From Novipirellula galeiformis (lineage in GTDB: Bacteria > Planctomycetota > Planctomycetia > Pirellulales > Pirellulaceae), in the NCBI RefSeq assembly GCF_007860095.1, contig NZ_SJPT01000001.1, positions 1-62,443 on the forward strand: a stretch of DNA of 62,443 nucleotides, written 5' to 3'. How positions within the stretch are numbered: position 1 is the first letter of the stretch; every line of letters begins with the position of its first letter. Under the pieces are notes generated by a model, which saw nothing but the letters and a program-made list of their open reading frames with translations, searched no databases and was not told the origin of the DNA. This document shows, in pieces, positions 36,601 to 49,309 of the stretch. A program made the position numbers and the translations under genes.

Positions 36601-37259
36601 TGTAACGATCCTTGGCTTCCCCGCGGTTCGGCTAACACACCTGTAAAGCGGCTTTGAATCGAGTCGGCAAGCAGATCGAGCTGGGTGCTCGCTTGGGACA
36701 ATTTCCAGGTCTCGCCCGTTTGCTCGTCAGTCACCGTCAGCGTGATATCGCTAATCTCGACGTTGCCTGTGGTCGCGGGGCCATCGCTGGCCGGTTGCTC
36801 GAGAAAATACTGCAGGTCCTCTTCAATCGAGCTGTTGCCTTCACTTACCTTGCAGCTCGCATCGACTCCTCGCACCAGAATCGATCCCAATTCGCTGGTC
36901 GTGCTTCCCAACAGGTCCAGGACGGTCAATTCGGTATCGATTTGTTCAATACGGATTTGGCTTCCCGCTTGGTTACCGATCACCGTCAAGCCGTTGATAC
37001 GCAGCGGGGTTACCCAACCGACGCGGAGCCCTTGGGCTTTGGCGTCGAAGCCGTAGGCGGCGGCACTACGGACGACGATCGATTTGCCGATTGGCGAATG
37101 GCTGATCAAGCTCGGCGCAGCAAGCAACAGGAACGCGATCAGAAAAACGCCACCGAGTACGTAATAACGCCGCCGTTGATTGCGATTCTCACGTCGACGT
37201 CGGGTTTGGTCTTGTTGAGTTCGTTCGAGCTGGTCGAGCAAAAAGTCGTCGGTGGTCAC
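33621..37259 (-). CDS. AsmA-like giant extracytoplasmic protein
   Basis: About 1212 residues. The frame can start at GTG 37265, but AAGGA is better placed for the in-frame GTG at 37259, so I prefer that. The N-terminus is cytosolic and arginine-rich (QTRRRRENRNQRRRYY), then one helix (about 33-52) and a very long beta-rich extracytoplasmic part. GKSIVVRSAAAYGFDAKAQGLRVGWVTPLRINGLTV and later LSAEIDEAIVVFD and LNLIAQVPLDARWLG fit the AsmA/TamB/DUF3971 type, in which repeated strands form a lipid-transport groove. Bacteria use such proteins for phospholipid or lipoprotein movement to the outer membrane. I assign the class but not the cargo. Confidence 0.65.
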   Translation of the reverse strand: MTTDDFLLDQLERTQQDQTRRRRENRNQRRRYYVLGGVFLIAFLLLAAPSLISHSPIGKSIVVRSAAAYGFDAKAQGLRVGWVTPLRINGLTVIGNQAGSQIRIEQIDTELTVLDLLGSTTSELGSILVRGVDASCKVSEGNSSIEEDLQYFLEQPASDGPATTGNVEISDITLTVTDEQTGETWKLSQASTQLDLLADSIQSRFTGVLAEPRGSQGSLQGAIEFGFTATTDPSHASPWNIDLTCDSLPLSVVSLVRRRMSTYADQIPAQLVGDATGNLQVRGSSDGSIDAVVRQFQVRNLEAANLQQDSRRWTNKLAMLDGQLSLIEDRVMGRGLVATTDFASIKLDGAFSTSITLVGASDNPVRWLDALEGTASAELDLAAMDRALPGILPIRSDAELVSGRAIAAIESLPSHDVRRRRLSLRSDAIRARSHGQAVVIDPVEMTAIVSSNPDRIQAEQFELKSTFAAASGKGNLQSGATDIEVDFGRLASMLRPIIDLSSSSLAGSARGKIQWNASGGDQWRLTGTADAKDLLIELPGGNRLRHPALRMNVDAVGQWHAGRLESLSVANAVLSSSGLNLRAELVQGIRSPNADTRFPLRIQGDGRLESLADTLGPWLPEELHDFDGGFTMNARADISSRGGRLTGTSIELTQPRVAYADRYFAQPKIKLHFNGDYDWAAASLDCRSMTVEGDAMSAAIQGEWTPTKTDLEIAWRAKLERIQGSVKTRVATRVVPAITQVGYRPGQNVPTDEWLVMGDCDGRFIITSQSQQYSIDTEFTGTGVAIVQPPQASAAWQTVGPVRNATGATGANGNPSSTSIQNSGSRVVWSEPNVKINGMMQFDPQTGTVAAPSLKLASDWFATNLAGHAIWNESQGEVSVKGPTRIKMDEVAKRLSDLAGTQIQMQGVQETPIELKLTRQADDQIAMEVLANLGWESGEVAGVKLGRANIPVRLTETSVYISPASVPVDQGRLNLAGDVHYRPGPLWMRVAPGRVAESIRLTPEMTDRWLKYLAPLAANATRVDGTLSAEIDEAIVVFDHPQQSRVIGRLNIESINMNSGPMADQIIGGLHQLRSLAQLTVPQAASNNETTLIRVPAQTVDFSLDRGVVSHQRMFFEVDRAQVVTSGNVNIDGRLNLIAQVPLDARWLGSDLQGLAGQPVTLPIDGTLSRPSLDSSGVRKVVSELSLQAVQGTAENYLQKQLGRGLDKIFGR

Positions 37260-37585
37260 AGGCACATCCTTGCCGCCAATGAAACGAAGAGGAGAAGGTC
37301 CGCGGTGCAGTGTACGGGTAAGGCAGCCAAAACCCCAAGATGAGTTTTTGTACGGTAAAACCGGGCCGTTTGGGGGTGGGGCCGTTGGGATTGGCCTGGG
37401 CCGCTGAATTTTTAGTCTTGAGCGTCACTAGGCCCAGTGTGTCGGGAGCTGTGTTCTAGCCACGCCGCCTCGCTCTCCAAACGAAGTTGGGGAGGGGGAA
37501 GACGAGTGCTTTTACACGCTCGGACGGAGGTGGGATCGCAAAGGTTTGGCGGCCTTCGATAGGCGCAAGAGCTTTGGTTGGCCGC
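37260..37585. other. 326-bp gap upstream of the AsmA-like gene
   Basis: No gene is supported here. It holds the promoter region of the AsmA-like gene and G/C-rich filler. Nothing else stands out. Confidence 0.4.
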
Positions 37586-39094
37586 TCAGCCGATCGCATT
37601 TTGAATCCGCTCCACCAGCGGCCGCGTCGCTTCGGATGGGCTGCATAATTGGAAAGTCGACGCCGCCAAGAATCGGTTTCGCCAAGCGGGGGAAAGGATG
37701 CGATAATCCTCCAGCGCCGCCGAGCTGAACTTGTAGTCGTGTGAATCGTTTCCTTTCAAAAACACCAATCGCCGCGCGTGATCGACCATCGCTTGTGGAT
37801 CTCCGCCCGCGGCTAAAAGATGGTACATCTGTCGCGAGGCTTGTTGTCGGCTCTTGCCCATCGTTTCGAAGACTTCGGGGATCGACGTGACGTTTTCCTC
37901 CGGCGCGGTCGATCCGAGCTCATCAATGCGAGCGTCACTCAGGTCGCCACGCCTACCCGCGGCATCGCGAAACATCGGTAGAAACGATGCGTTTTGTAGC
38001 AACAGGTACTTTCGTGTTTGCTCATCGCCCGCGGTTTGGAATGCGTAATGAATTGCGTTGGTGGTGGTAACCGAGTGCAGCGAGACGATCCCTCGTTGGC
38101 GCATCAGCAACTCACCGGCTGCGGCGAACATGGCGTCCCAAACCGATTGGACCGAAACATTGCGGCGGAGCAATTCAGCGACTTGGTCGCTCGCTTCGGT
38201 CGGCGAACAATCGTGCAATGTCCGCACCAAGTCCCGTGTTGCAACGTCGTCCACAACACCGCCAATGAGTGATGCCGTTAATTTAGCCGATTGCTCACGA
38301 TTGACTCGGCCCGGGCGGTCGGCTTCTAGATCACTGGTCCCCGGGTTCGGTTCACCATTGTGGTTGAGCATGGCATAAACGAGACTTCTCATCACCGGTT
38401 CGGCGTACTCCCATCCGATCGTCTGTAACGTACGAAAGGCGTTGGACAAGTAAATCACCTTATGCCCAATGCTGCGAAAGTCACGGGCGGCATAAGTAGC
38501 CAGAAGTTCAAAAACGCGATTTGCGCCTGCGTTTCGGACTAGACTTGTGATCGCCGCGTCGGCCGCCGATTCATCCCAAGCATCCAACGCCACACGTAGG
38601 GAGGCGTCGGCCTCAGTTGACGGAGGAAGCGCCGCTTCGTCGACCGCCGGCAAGGTCCAGTTCCCCTCTCGAATATCTCTCGCTTGCGAGCTTTTGAAGT
38701 TGTCGATCGCCCAGAATATTGGCAACCATCGGTCTTCGTTGGAGCTGCTGATGCTAGCCAAGTGGGCCGAGTTGACTACCAAGACCGCGTGGAATTTAAA
38801 TCCTACCGACGGCCGAGGCTCGATGTTCCGCACGCCCGCCAATAACAAAGCGGCAAGCAATTCGCGGTAACCGAGCCCTGCTTTGACCTTCCGGGCGGTT
38901 GCTTCGATGATCGATTCCTGAGGGGTTTCTTCTAGAAACCGAACCAAGGGTTCGATGTCGTTGGAAAAACGGGCGATGCCCTGCCCGAGCATGACATCGG
39001 CAGCCGATAAAGGACCGAGGGAACGCAGCAGCCCCGTGATTCCTAAGCCCGTTGCCGTGGTGGCTAAAAACGTTCGCCGTTGAAGTTCCGACAT
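37586..39094 (-). CDS. Tat-exported alpha-helical protein of unknown function
   Basis: I start at 39094 (MSELQRRTFLATTATGLGITG), giving 502 residues with a twin-arginine signal (RRTFLA followed by a hydrophobic stretch). The rest is alpha-helical and mixed; recognisable stretches are FKFHAVLVVNSAHLAS, DNFKSSQARD, YAARDFRSIGHKVIYLSNAFRTLQTIGWEYAEPVMRSLVYAML and LLRRNVSVQSVWDAMFAAAGELLMRQRGIVSLHSVTTTNAIHYAF. I do not recognise the family. The two His positions (in HKVIY and ...SLHSVTTTNAIHYAF) could serve as ligands. It follows waaA by about 160 bp on the same strand. Tat export hints that it folds, perhaps with a cofactor, before export. Confidence 0.6.
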   Translation of the reverse strand: MSELQRRTFLATTATGLGITGLLRSLGPLSAADVMLGQGIARFSNDIEPLVRFLEETPQESIIEATARKVKAGLGYRELLAALLLAGVRNIEPRPSVGFKFHAVLVVNSAHLASISSSNEDRWLPIFWAIDNFKSSQARDIREGNWTLPAVDEAALPPSTEADASLRVALDAWDESAADAAITSLVRNAGANRVFELLATYAARDFRSIGHKVIYLSNAFRTLQTIGWEYAEPVMRSLVYAMLNHNGEPNPGTSDLEADRPGRVNREQSAKLTASLIGGVVDDVATRDLVRTLHDCSPTEASDQVAELLRRNVSVQSVWDAMFAAAGELLMRQRGIVSLHSVTTTNAIHYAFQTAGDEQTRKYLLLQNASFLPMFRDAAGRRGDLSDARIDELGSTAPEENVTSIPEVFETMGKSRQQASRQMYHLLAAGGDPQAMVDHARRLVFLKGNDSHDYKFSSAALEDYRILSPAWRNRFLAASTFQLCSPSEATRPLVERIQNAIG

Positions 39095-39253
39095 TCGATT
39101 GCCTCCGATAGGTGAGCGATACCTTGATTGTAGCGTCTCTTCGACGGACTGGCTCGCCAATCCAATCGATCGCGCAATCAAAGCGTCTAGAGTTCACTCG
39201 AGGGAAGTCGATGAGGCGCATTGGGTCGTGTTCGGCTTTCGCGTCAATCCCCG

Positions 39254-40570
39254 TTACGCGGCACGACGTTGGGGCTGCGATGCTCGCAATGGAGCCTGCA
39301 GAGCGTCGAGCGTTCGCTCGGTGGCACCTTGATGTTCGGCAATCACACGCCGCGCCGTTCGACCTAATGCGTCGGCGGCAGGAATATCCGTCAGGCATTG
39401 TTCGACAAATTGTCGCAACTCCGCTGCATCAGCTACCCGAACGGCGCCGCCCTGAGCGACCAATTGGTTGGCGATTTCTTTGAAATTTCGGGTGTCGGGG
39501 CCAAACGAGACCGCGCTGCCGTAGCCCGCCGGTTCAAGCATGTTCTGGCCGCCACGGCTACCAAAACTGCCTCCGACCGTGGCAATTTGGCTGAGCCCCC
39601 ACCAATGTCGTAGTTCCCCGATTGTGTCGACGAGGATCACGGTGTCGGCACGCCAATGGGTGTCATGCAGCGAAGGAGCGATGGAACGACGGTGCACGTT
39701 CAAACCCGCCCCTTCGACCAAATTCGCTACCGCATCAAATCGCTCGACGTGCCGCGGTACCAAGACCAGCCGCAATTCAGGGTGCGATGGGGTTAGCGCG
39801 TTATAGATCTCCAACGCCATCGCCTCTTCGCCGGGCTGCGTGCTTCCGACGACCCACACGCGATTCCAGGGATCGAGGCCTGACCATTGGATTCGTGATT
39901 GAACTTCGAGTGTCTCACGATCGCTCGGCGCGTTGTCAAACTTGATGGATCCCGTTACCGCAATCTTCTCCGCCGGAGTGCCACAGTCGAGAAAACGCTT
40001 CGCTGCCTGTTCATTCTGGCAACCTACCCAAGCGAGTCTTGCAAAGGTCGATTGGGTCAAGAAGCCGAAACGTTGGTAGCCCGCTGCGCTGCGTTCGCTT
40101 AGCCGTGCGTTGACGACCATCACGGGGCAATCGTGCTGCGTCGCAATCTGAACCAGATTCGGCCACAGCTCTAACTCCGCAAGCACGAGCAGGCTCGGTT
40201 GCAAATGACGAATCGTGCGGGCCACCGCCCAACTAAAGTCCAATGGGCAAAAGAATACCTGATCCGCACCGAACCGTTTCGTCGCCAATTCGTGGCCGGT
40301 GTCGGTCGATGAACTGACCAAAATACGGTGCTCGGGATACTGCCGTTGAAGTCGCTTGACGAGGTCCCCGAGTAGGTTGACTTCGCCTACGCTAACCGCG
40401 TGCAACCACAGGGTCGGCTTTCCCTGCGTCAACGTCGCTGCCTGAGATTGGCTGATCCCGATTAGTTTTTCGCGAACGCCGCGGCGGTAGCGTCCATGCC
40501 GCAGCATGCGATACACGATCAATGGCGAGAGCAGCAATAACGCGATCGTGTAGAGCAGATTGGCAAACAT
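39254..40570 (-). CDS. waaA: 3-deoxy-D-manno-octulosonic acid (Kdo) transferase
   Basis: A 438-residue GT-B glycosyltransferase that adds Kdo to lipid A at the inner membrane. Family features: N-terminal anchor (about 3-20), LHAVSVGEV with the catalytic Glu63, ILVSSSTDTGHE, LVLAELELWPNL, VVNARLSERSAAGYQRF, VTGSIKFD, RLVLVPRHVERFD and GGSFGSRGGQNMLEPA. The start is supported by AAAGGA five bases upstream. The C-terminus (PLRASQPQRRAA) is basic. Its presence supports an outer membrane with Kdo-containing lipopolysaccharide, as known in planctomycetes. It lies about 150 bp downstream of secA. Confidence 0.95.
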   Translation of the reverse strand: MFANLLYTIALLLLSPLIVYRMLRHGRYRRGVREKLIGISQSQAATLTQGKPTLWLHAVSVGEVNLLGDLVKRLQRQYPEHRILVSSSTDTGHELATKRFGADQVFFCPLDFSWAVARTIRHLQPSLLVLAELELWPNLVQIATQHDCPVMVVNARLSERSAAGYQRFGFLTQSTFARLAWVGCQNEQAAKRFLDCGTPAEKIAVTGSIKFDNAPSDRETLEVQSRIQWSGLDPWNRVWVVGSTQPGEEAMALEIYNALTPSHPELRLVLVPRHVERFDAVANLVEGAGLNVHRRSIAPSLHDTHWRADTVILVDTIGELRHWWGLSQIATVGGSFGSRGGQNMLEPAGYGSAVSFGPDTRNFKEIANQLVAQGGAVRVADAAELRQFVEQCLTDIPAADALGRTARRVIAEHQGATERTLDALQAPLRASQPQRRAA

Positions 40571-40719
40571 CGGAATCCTTTCCGAGGGGAATCATTCGTG
40601 ATGGAGTCGTGTGCCGCTGTCGCCCCGCTCGGCGCGACCTTGCCGAGACACGAAACGTCCTAGCCCTCGTTGGCGAGAGACGCTTGCACAAGACACGCGT
40701 CTGACTCGGCCATCGCACT

Positions 40720-44430
<3,711 letters not shown>

Positions 44431-44594
44431 AGTTTTCGTCGGGGTAAGGTCGAATGCGATCCAATGAATTCGCAGTGTCTGGATAATCACGTTTCAAAAG
44501 CACGCAACCGATGAGATCGCTCACCACAAGAGCCGATTCACGCGCGCTTTCTATCCGTTCACACGAGCGCCAATATGACACACTCGCGAGTTAC

Positions 44595-44638
44595 CATGGA
44601 GGTGTGGCAAATCCAGGACCGAGCTGGAGGCCTCCATG
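44595..44638. other. Inverted repeat upstream of secA
   Basis: CATGGAGG (44595-44602) and CCTCCATG (44631-44638) are exact reverse complements around a 28-base loop, and GGAGGCCTCC overlaps the right arm. It could be an operator or a remnant of a mobile repeat. No T-run marks it as a terminator. Confidence 0.35.
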
Positions 44639-45032
44639 CTATCATCACGGCACGGGATCCCGGATTATTCCAGAAATACGTACCTAAATGCTGTTACATC
44701 CGCAAGTTACGAGTTTAGTGAAGATGGGTCAACTGCGATTGTATTTTCTGGTCCCCCAAGTCGCTCTTGTCCGGCGATTTACGCAGGCACCAAGCCCTGC
44801 CAAAATCGACAATGCCATAAATTGCTAGCTCAGGGTTCATCATGCACCCCAGCAGTTCAGCGTCGTCATCCAGGCGTCATCCAGAGGATCCGAGCTGAAT
44901 CGCTCCCAGGAAGCCTCAACTCTCGCTGGCCACGGGGGCCCCAAATGCTCAGCTGAGGTGTCACCAATTTGATTCTCGCGAAATGCCGCGATTCGCTCTC
45001 AACGAAAACCAACCGCTGCGACCGGGGGGACA

Positions 45033-45150
45033 GTGTGACGGGGGACAGAGACAGAGACTGGGGGGCGGGACCGTGTGACGGGGGACAGAGACTGAGACTG
45101 GGGGGCGGGACCGAGACGGGGACAGTCCCCGCAGCGGTCCCCGCAGCGGA
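45033..45150. repeat. GGGGACAG-type tandem repeat block
   Basis: Two 40-bp units (45033-45072 and 45073-45112) differ at one base and each contain GTGTGACGGGGGACAGAGAC. They are followed by a partial copy and GGGGACAGTCCCC, then two copies of a 12-bp unit (GTCCCCGCAGCG). The same GGGGACAGAG core recurs at the right end of the window, suggesting a dispersed repeat family. Confidence 0.7.
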
Positions 45151-45638
45151 ATGCGATCGACTTTAGTAGCGACGCGAGCGGTCCGGTGGCAGCAAGTCAA
45201 ACGTTCGAGAAACTCCGGCCGCTCGCACCTCTGGCCGCACCAACGCCCTCGGCTCGATTGGCCCATCAAACCACCTTGGGTCTTGCCTAATCTGCCTATT
45301 ATTCGCTTCTTAAGTCTTGGTTTAATTTTTTCAATTGTTCCTCTTCGGTATATCCAACGGCGCAACGTCACCGCATTTCTGTTTGCCGGGCAGCTCGATT
45401 GCGGAGCGACTCGATCAACTGTTTTCCGAATAAAAGCAGTGCCTCCCAAATAAAATGGAGCCAAAGCGTCCCCGGCGCGAAAATCATTCGACGCTACGTT
45501 CCCTACGTCCTAGGATACAAACGAGCCAAACGTTTTCACATTTCGGGACCACCTCCGATTCAAGTCCGACTCCATTAGTCTGCTTATCCTATGCAAATCG
45601 CCGGTTTTAAACGCAGCGAAATCTTCCCGTCTGGTGCG

Positions 45639-48611
45639 ATGATGCGAATTTTTGGGGGGCTGATTTTGATCGCCGGAGTGCTTTGCGTGTTTCCACGCAT
45701 GGCCTCCGCTCAGGGGAGCGGGCTGGGCACCTTTGGGACGCTGGGGGGCGTCGAGCCGGGGGGGCAGTATCCATCGCAAGAGTATTATTTAGCGTTGGAG
45801 ATTTATCGGAGTGGCGATCTTGAACAAGCCATCGAGGGATTTGAAGCGGCACTTCGCCGCGGTCGGCGTGACGTTAACGGACGATGGATCGATTCGATCC
45901 CCGTTTATGCAATGTTGGCCGAATGCTACTGGCACATGGGCAGCCTGCCGCAAGCTCGCGAGAGCATTGACGCAGCGATGCAAGTGGCGATCCGATATCG
46001 CGGCTGGCTGAATAAAGTCGACTGGCGTTCAGCGGTGCGCGAGGGGGTCCAGGTTTCGCCTCCGAGTGGTTTATGGCCTGGGGCTGCGGCGGTGAAGCGG
46101 ATTCCGACCTCGGATCGGATCATGTTTCAATCTGGAAAGCCGCTCACCGAGCAAACGATTCAGCAAGGTGGAGTCATTGAAGAGCCCAACCTGCGCGCGA
46201 TGGACATCATCGAGATCATGCGAGGTTTGGCAATTGCTTCGTATCGCCGCCGAATCGTGCTGGGGCCGTTGTCCAAAGACGATGCGTTTATCGCCGAACT
46301 GACCGAATCGGTTCGCACCGCCGGGGGAGGGCATCCGATTGCGAACTCGATGGCGGGCGCTTTGCACAGCACCGCTCGTTTTGCCCATCACGACGACAAA
46401 CGCGTCCTACAGGAAGCATCCCAAACGGCGTTCTTCGGCGGCGGGGCGCACCCGTTAACGGCGATCACGTTGTTAGTCCAGGCGTCTGCGGCGGCCGAAT
46501 CCGACAATGCCGAAGGCGCCTTGGCCGCGGCGCTGGCTTGTGTGAATGTGGCTGCGGCATTGGATCAACCCGAATGGATCGGCGAAGCGATGCAATTGGC
46601 TGCCGGGGTGGCCACGGACAAAGAGTCCGTGGTGGTTCGTAATGCCGCGGTCGTCGCAGCGAATGCCATGCAGCGAAAATCACGGCTCGCGTCGGTCCAT
46701 TGTTTTGTGGCCGCGGCGGACGCCGCGATCAAGGCTCGCGACTACGATGCTGCGACATTGGCGATCGGGCATGCTAAATCGCTTTCGGATCGCCGAGACG
46801 TGTTGCAACCACGAATCGATAGTTACGGAGCCTACGTGGCCGCAAGGCTTGCCGCCGGGCGTGGCGAGGCATTTGGGCTGCAGGCGACCAGTGTGGTCGA
46901 CCAAGCGTACGGATCGATGCGTGCGTTTATCCTAAACCATCGAGTGCGAAATCGACCTCTGGTTTCGATGCCTAGCATTTATCAATTTGCTTTGCTCAGC
47001 CAAGCCCTGGGAACGCGCATGGGGGGATCAACGAGTGATGCGGTTTTAAACTATTACACCGGTGATCCTCCTGCGGCGCTATGGCGTCGCGACCCCGTCG
47101 ATGCGCTGACCTTTTTAACGATCGATCGCTCGAAAGCCCTGCTGATGCGGCTTGCCATTGCGGCCGAACAGAATGATGCCAAGGACGTGTTGGTTCGTAC
47201 CGATACGCTGTTGGCCGAGCGGTTTTCGCAAACGTTGCCGATGGCAGGCAGAGTGGCTCATGTGCGTGCATTAGCCAACGCCGATGATAAAGCGTTGAGC
47301 GACGACCAACGCCTCTTTCGCAACCAAGGGCCGCCCGAATTCAAAAGGCTGCGCCAACTGGTGCTGGCGAATGCCAAATTGGTCCCCGAGACCGTTAATG
47401 AGGGAGTGGTCGCGCAGTTGGGGAAAGAACAAGAGTCGGTCGCAACGTTGATCGCATTGTCGCGGGGCACTTTACCTCGTTTGGCTCCTCCGCGTGTCGA
47501 CGAAAAGGCCCCCATTGAAACGCTGCCCAAACGAACGGCGCTGGTGAGTTTTGCGTTTGCCGGGAATCGGCTTCACGCTACTTTTTCGTTGAACGGAAAA
47601 ACGCAAATGTGGACGGTCAATAACACGACGCGAATGCCGGCCATGATCGCATCGGTGTTACGTTCGATCGGCGTTGGCAAAACGCGTGGTTCGCGCTTGC
47701 CCGAAGACACGACGTGGCGTAAAGACGCGGCGACCTTGATGAAGTTGCTGTTTCCTGACGCGAGTTTGTTCGCGGGCACCGATATCGATCATTTGGTGAT
47801 CGTGCCCGATGGAGCGTTATGGTATTTGCCACTGGAAATGTTGCCGATGGACGGAGCGGACTCCGAAATGTTGGGTGACAAAATCAGCGTGCGTTACGCT
47901 GCGACGCCGGGATTGGCATTGAAGCCAGTGCCGATTCGTCGGCGGAACCCCGCAGTGGGAATCGTGGCGAGTCGTTTCTTTGCACCGCGTGACATGGAGG
48001 TCAACACCGCGATCACCCAGTCGATCATTGACGCGGCGGAGGGATCTATCTTGTTACCGGTCGCCGGAATGCCGCCCACCACGATGCTGGGGATTGCCAT
48101 GGACAGTTTGATCGTGGCGGCTCCGAGTGTGGTCGATACGAGCAATCCATTTGCGATGAGCGTGCTGCCCTACGAGGCTGGAAAACCCCATGCCGCCCTG
48201 GGGGCATGGTTACAATTTCCGTCGCAAGTGCCTGCGACGTTGGCATTAGCGGGCTTTCGCTCTCAGGCCGAAGCGGCGCGACTTGGCGATGGACGTGACT
48301 TGTTCATGGTCCTTTGTGCGCTGCACACCGCGGGAGTCCGGGATGTGTTGATCAGCCGCTGGGCGGTTGGCGGTGAATCGACAGCCATCGCGCTGCGTGA
48401 GTTTTCGCAGGAGCTGCCGTTTTCGGGAATGGTCGACGCCTGGGGGCGGGCTCGGATGGTCTTGCGACGCACCGATCTTGACCCGCAAACCGAGCCGTTA
48501 TTAACGCATGCCGACAAGGACCTCGAAAGGGTGACGGGCGAAGAACCGCTGTTTTGGGCCGGCTATTTGTTGTCCTCACCGCTCGCCGACGATGCCCCCG
48601 CCAAGCCTTAA
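45639..48611 (+). CDS. Secreted TPR-CHAT protein with degenerate catalytic site
   Basis: I start at 45639 (MMRIFGGLILIAGVLCVFPRMASAQ), giving 990 residues with a good signal peptide; ATG 45591 is possible. An N-terminal TPR-like helical region (about 40-130; LALEIYRSGDLEQAIEGFEAAL, MLAECYWHMGSLPQARESI) and a long helical middle precede a C-terminal CHAT domain (about 650-985; LVIVPDGALWYLPLEMLP, KISVRYAATPGLAL, AGVRDVLISRWAVGGES, EPLFWAGYLLSSP). The caspase-like dyad appears lost: AxHG is AAPS (Pro829 at the His position) and LSACQT is LAGFRS (Phe873 at the Cys position). Most CHAT proteins are cytosolic proteases; this one looks exported and non-catalytic. Confidence 0.8.
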   Translation: MMRIFGGLILIAGVLCVFPRMASAQGSGLGTFGTLGGVEPGGQYPSQEYYLALEIYRSGDLEQAIEGFEAALRRGRRDVNGRWIDSIPVYAMLAECYWHMGSLPQARESIDAAMQVAIRYRGWLNKVDWRSAVREGVQVSPPSGLWPGAAAVKRIPTSDRIMFQSGKPLTEQTIQQGGVIEEPNLRAMDIIEIMRGLAIASYRRRIVLGPLSKDDAFIAELTESVRTAGGGHPIANSMAGALHSTARFAHHDDKRVLQEASQTAFFGGGAHPLTAITLLVQASAAAESDNAEGALAAALACVNVAAALDQPEWIGEAMQLAAGVATDKESVVVRNAAVVAANAMQRKSRLASVHCFVAAADAAIKARDYDAATLAIGHAKSLSDRRDVLQPRIDSYGAYVAARLAAGRGEAFGLQATSVVDQAYGSMRAFILNHRVRNRPLVSMPSIYQFALLSQALGTRMGGSTSDAVLNYYTGDPPAALWRRDPVDALTFLTIDRSKALLMRLAIAAEQNDAKDVLVRTDTLLAERFSQTLPMAGRVAHVRALANADDKALSDDQRLFRNQGPPEFKRLRQLVLANAKLVPETVNEGVVAQLGKEQESVATLIALSRGTLPRLAPPRVDEKAPIETLPKRTALVSFAFAGNRLHATFSLNGKTQMWTVNNTTRMPAMIASVLRSIGVGKTRGSRLPEDTTWRKDAATLMKLLFPDASLFAGTDIDHLVIVPDGALWYLPLEMLPMDGADSEMLGDKISVRYAATPGLALKPVPIRRRNPAVGIVASRFFAPRDMEVNTAITQSIIDAAEGSILLPVAGMPPTTMLGIAMDSLIVAAPSVVDTSNPFAMSVLPYEAGKPHAALGAWLQFPSQVPATLALAGFRSQAEAARLGDGRDLFMVLCALHTAGVRDVLISRWAVGGESTAIALREFSQELPFSGMVDAWGRARMVLRRTDLDPQTEPLLTHADKDLERVTGEEPLFWAGYLLSSPLADDAPAKP

Positions 48612-48655
48612 CTCGCGAGCGCGGATTCGCAGTGCGGAAAGCGAACCGAGCGAGA

Positions 48656-49297
48656 TCAATCGGCCAATTCGGGGAACACTTCGGTGTCCAATTCCATGCG
48701 GCCGATGATGGACCGCAGCCGGATTTGAAAATCACTCTTAAAATTTGCCACCTGCTGTTCGCTCAGCCCGGCTTTTTCCGCGACCAATTTATTGGACAAG
48801 CCGACCACATAGAGCAACTCGATTGCTTTGAGTTTTGACCAACTCTCGCTTTGTTTCCAACGCTCGATTTGTTCGGCAATCGCATCGCGAACGGCGGTCT
48901 GTTCGATCTGTTTTCGCTCGCCGCTACGAGCGATCGAACTGGCGACTCGATCGCCACCGACGAATTCCCATTCCGCACTCGTTTGAGAGCCGCGGCGATG
49001 CAGTTGCAGCGCAGGGCGTCGCCCCTCACGCCGCAAATGATCCGTCAATTTGTAGGCACAAATCGAAAACAAGTAACTTTCCAGCCGTTTCGATCCGTCA
49101 TAGTTCGGCAAGCTGATCAAAAAGCCGACGAAGGCCTCTTGAACGATATCTTCGCTCGTTGCGCGGTCGCGAATCCGGCTTTGCGTGTACGCCAACAAGC
49201 GACCTTCGTAACGATCGATCAACGCCTGCCACGCCTCGGACTCGCCGGCGCGAATCCGAGTAACCAAGTGCGAATCAATTTCGCTGGGATCTAACAT
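48656..49297 (-). CDS. ECF-type RNA polymerase sigma factor
   Basis: A 213-residue sigma-70 family protein with region 2 (about 10-95; WQALIDRYEGRLLAYTQSRI, SEDIVQEAFVGFLISLPNYD, LESYLFSICAYKLTDHLRREGRRP) and region 4 (about 150-205; ELLYVVGLSNKLVAEKAGLSEQQVANFKSDFQIRLR, helix-turn-helix). An unusual basic, His-rich linker separates them. No anti-sigma gene is adjacent. It starts 12 bases after the macroglobulin gene with AAGAGA overlapping that gene's stop, so the two probably form one transcript. It converges with the CHAT gene, 44 bases apart. The target promoters are unknown. Confidence 0.88.
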   Translation of the reverse strand: MLDPSEIDSHLVTRIRAGESEAWQALIDRYEGRLLAYTQSRIRDRATSEDIVQEAFVGFLISLPNYDGSKRLESYLFSICAYKLTDHLRREGRRPALQLHRRGSQTSAEWEFVGGDRVASSIARSGERKQIEQTAVRDAIAEQIERWKQSESWSKLKAIELLYVVGLSNKLVAEKAGLSEQQVANFKSDFQIRLRSIIGRMELDTEVFPELAD

Positions 49298-49309
49298 CGA
49301 TTCATTCTC

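Larger units (their letters stand above)
44431..45590. other. 1.16-kb gap upstream of secA and the CHAT gene
   Basis: This divergent intergenic region holds no gene I can support; frames at 44636-44956 (+) and 44961-45464 (-) have no family pattern, and the latter reads through the repeat block. It holds a stem-loop (44595-44638), a GGGGACAG repeat block (45033-45150), and an A/T-rich stretch (about 45290-45350) next to the CHAT gene that may carry its promoter. It is the largest non-coding region of the window. Confidence 0.5.

Noticed and set aside
44961-45464. 167-residue minus-strand frame upstream of secA
   Set aside because: It passes through the GGGGACAG repeats, has no family pattern and no ribosome site.
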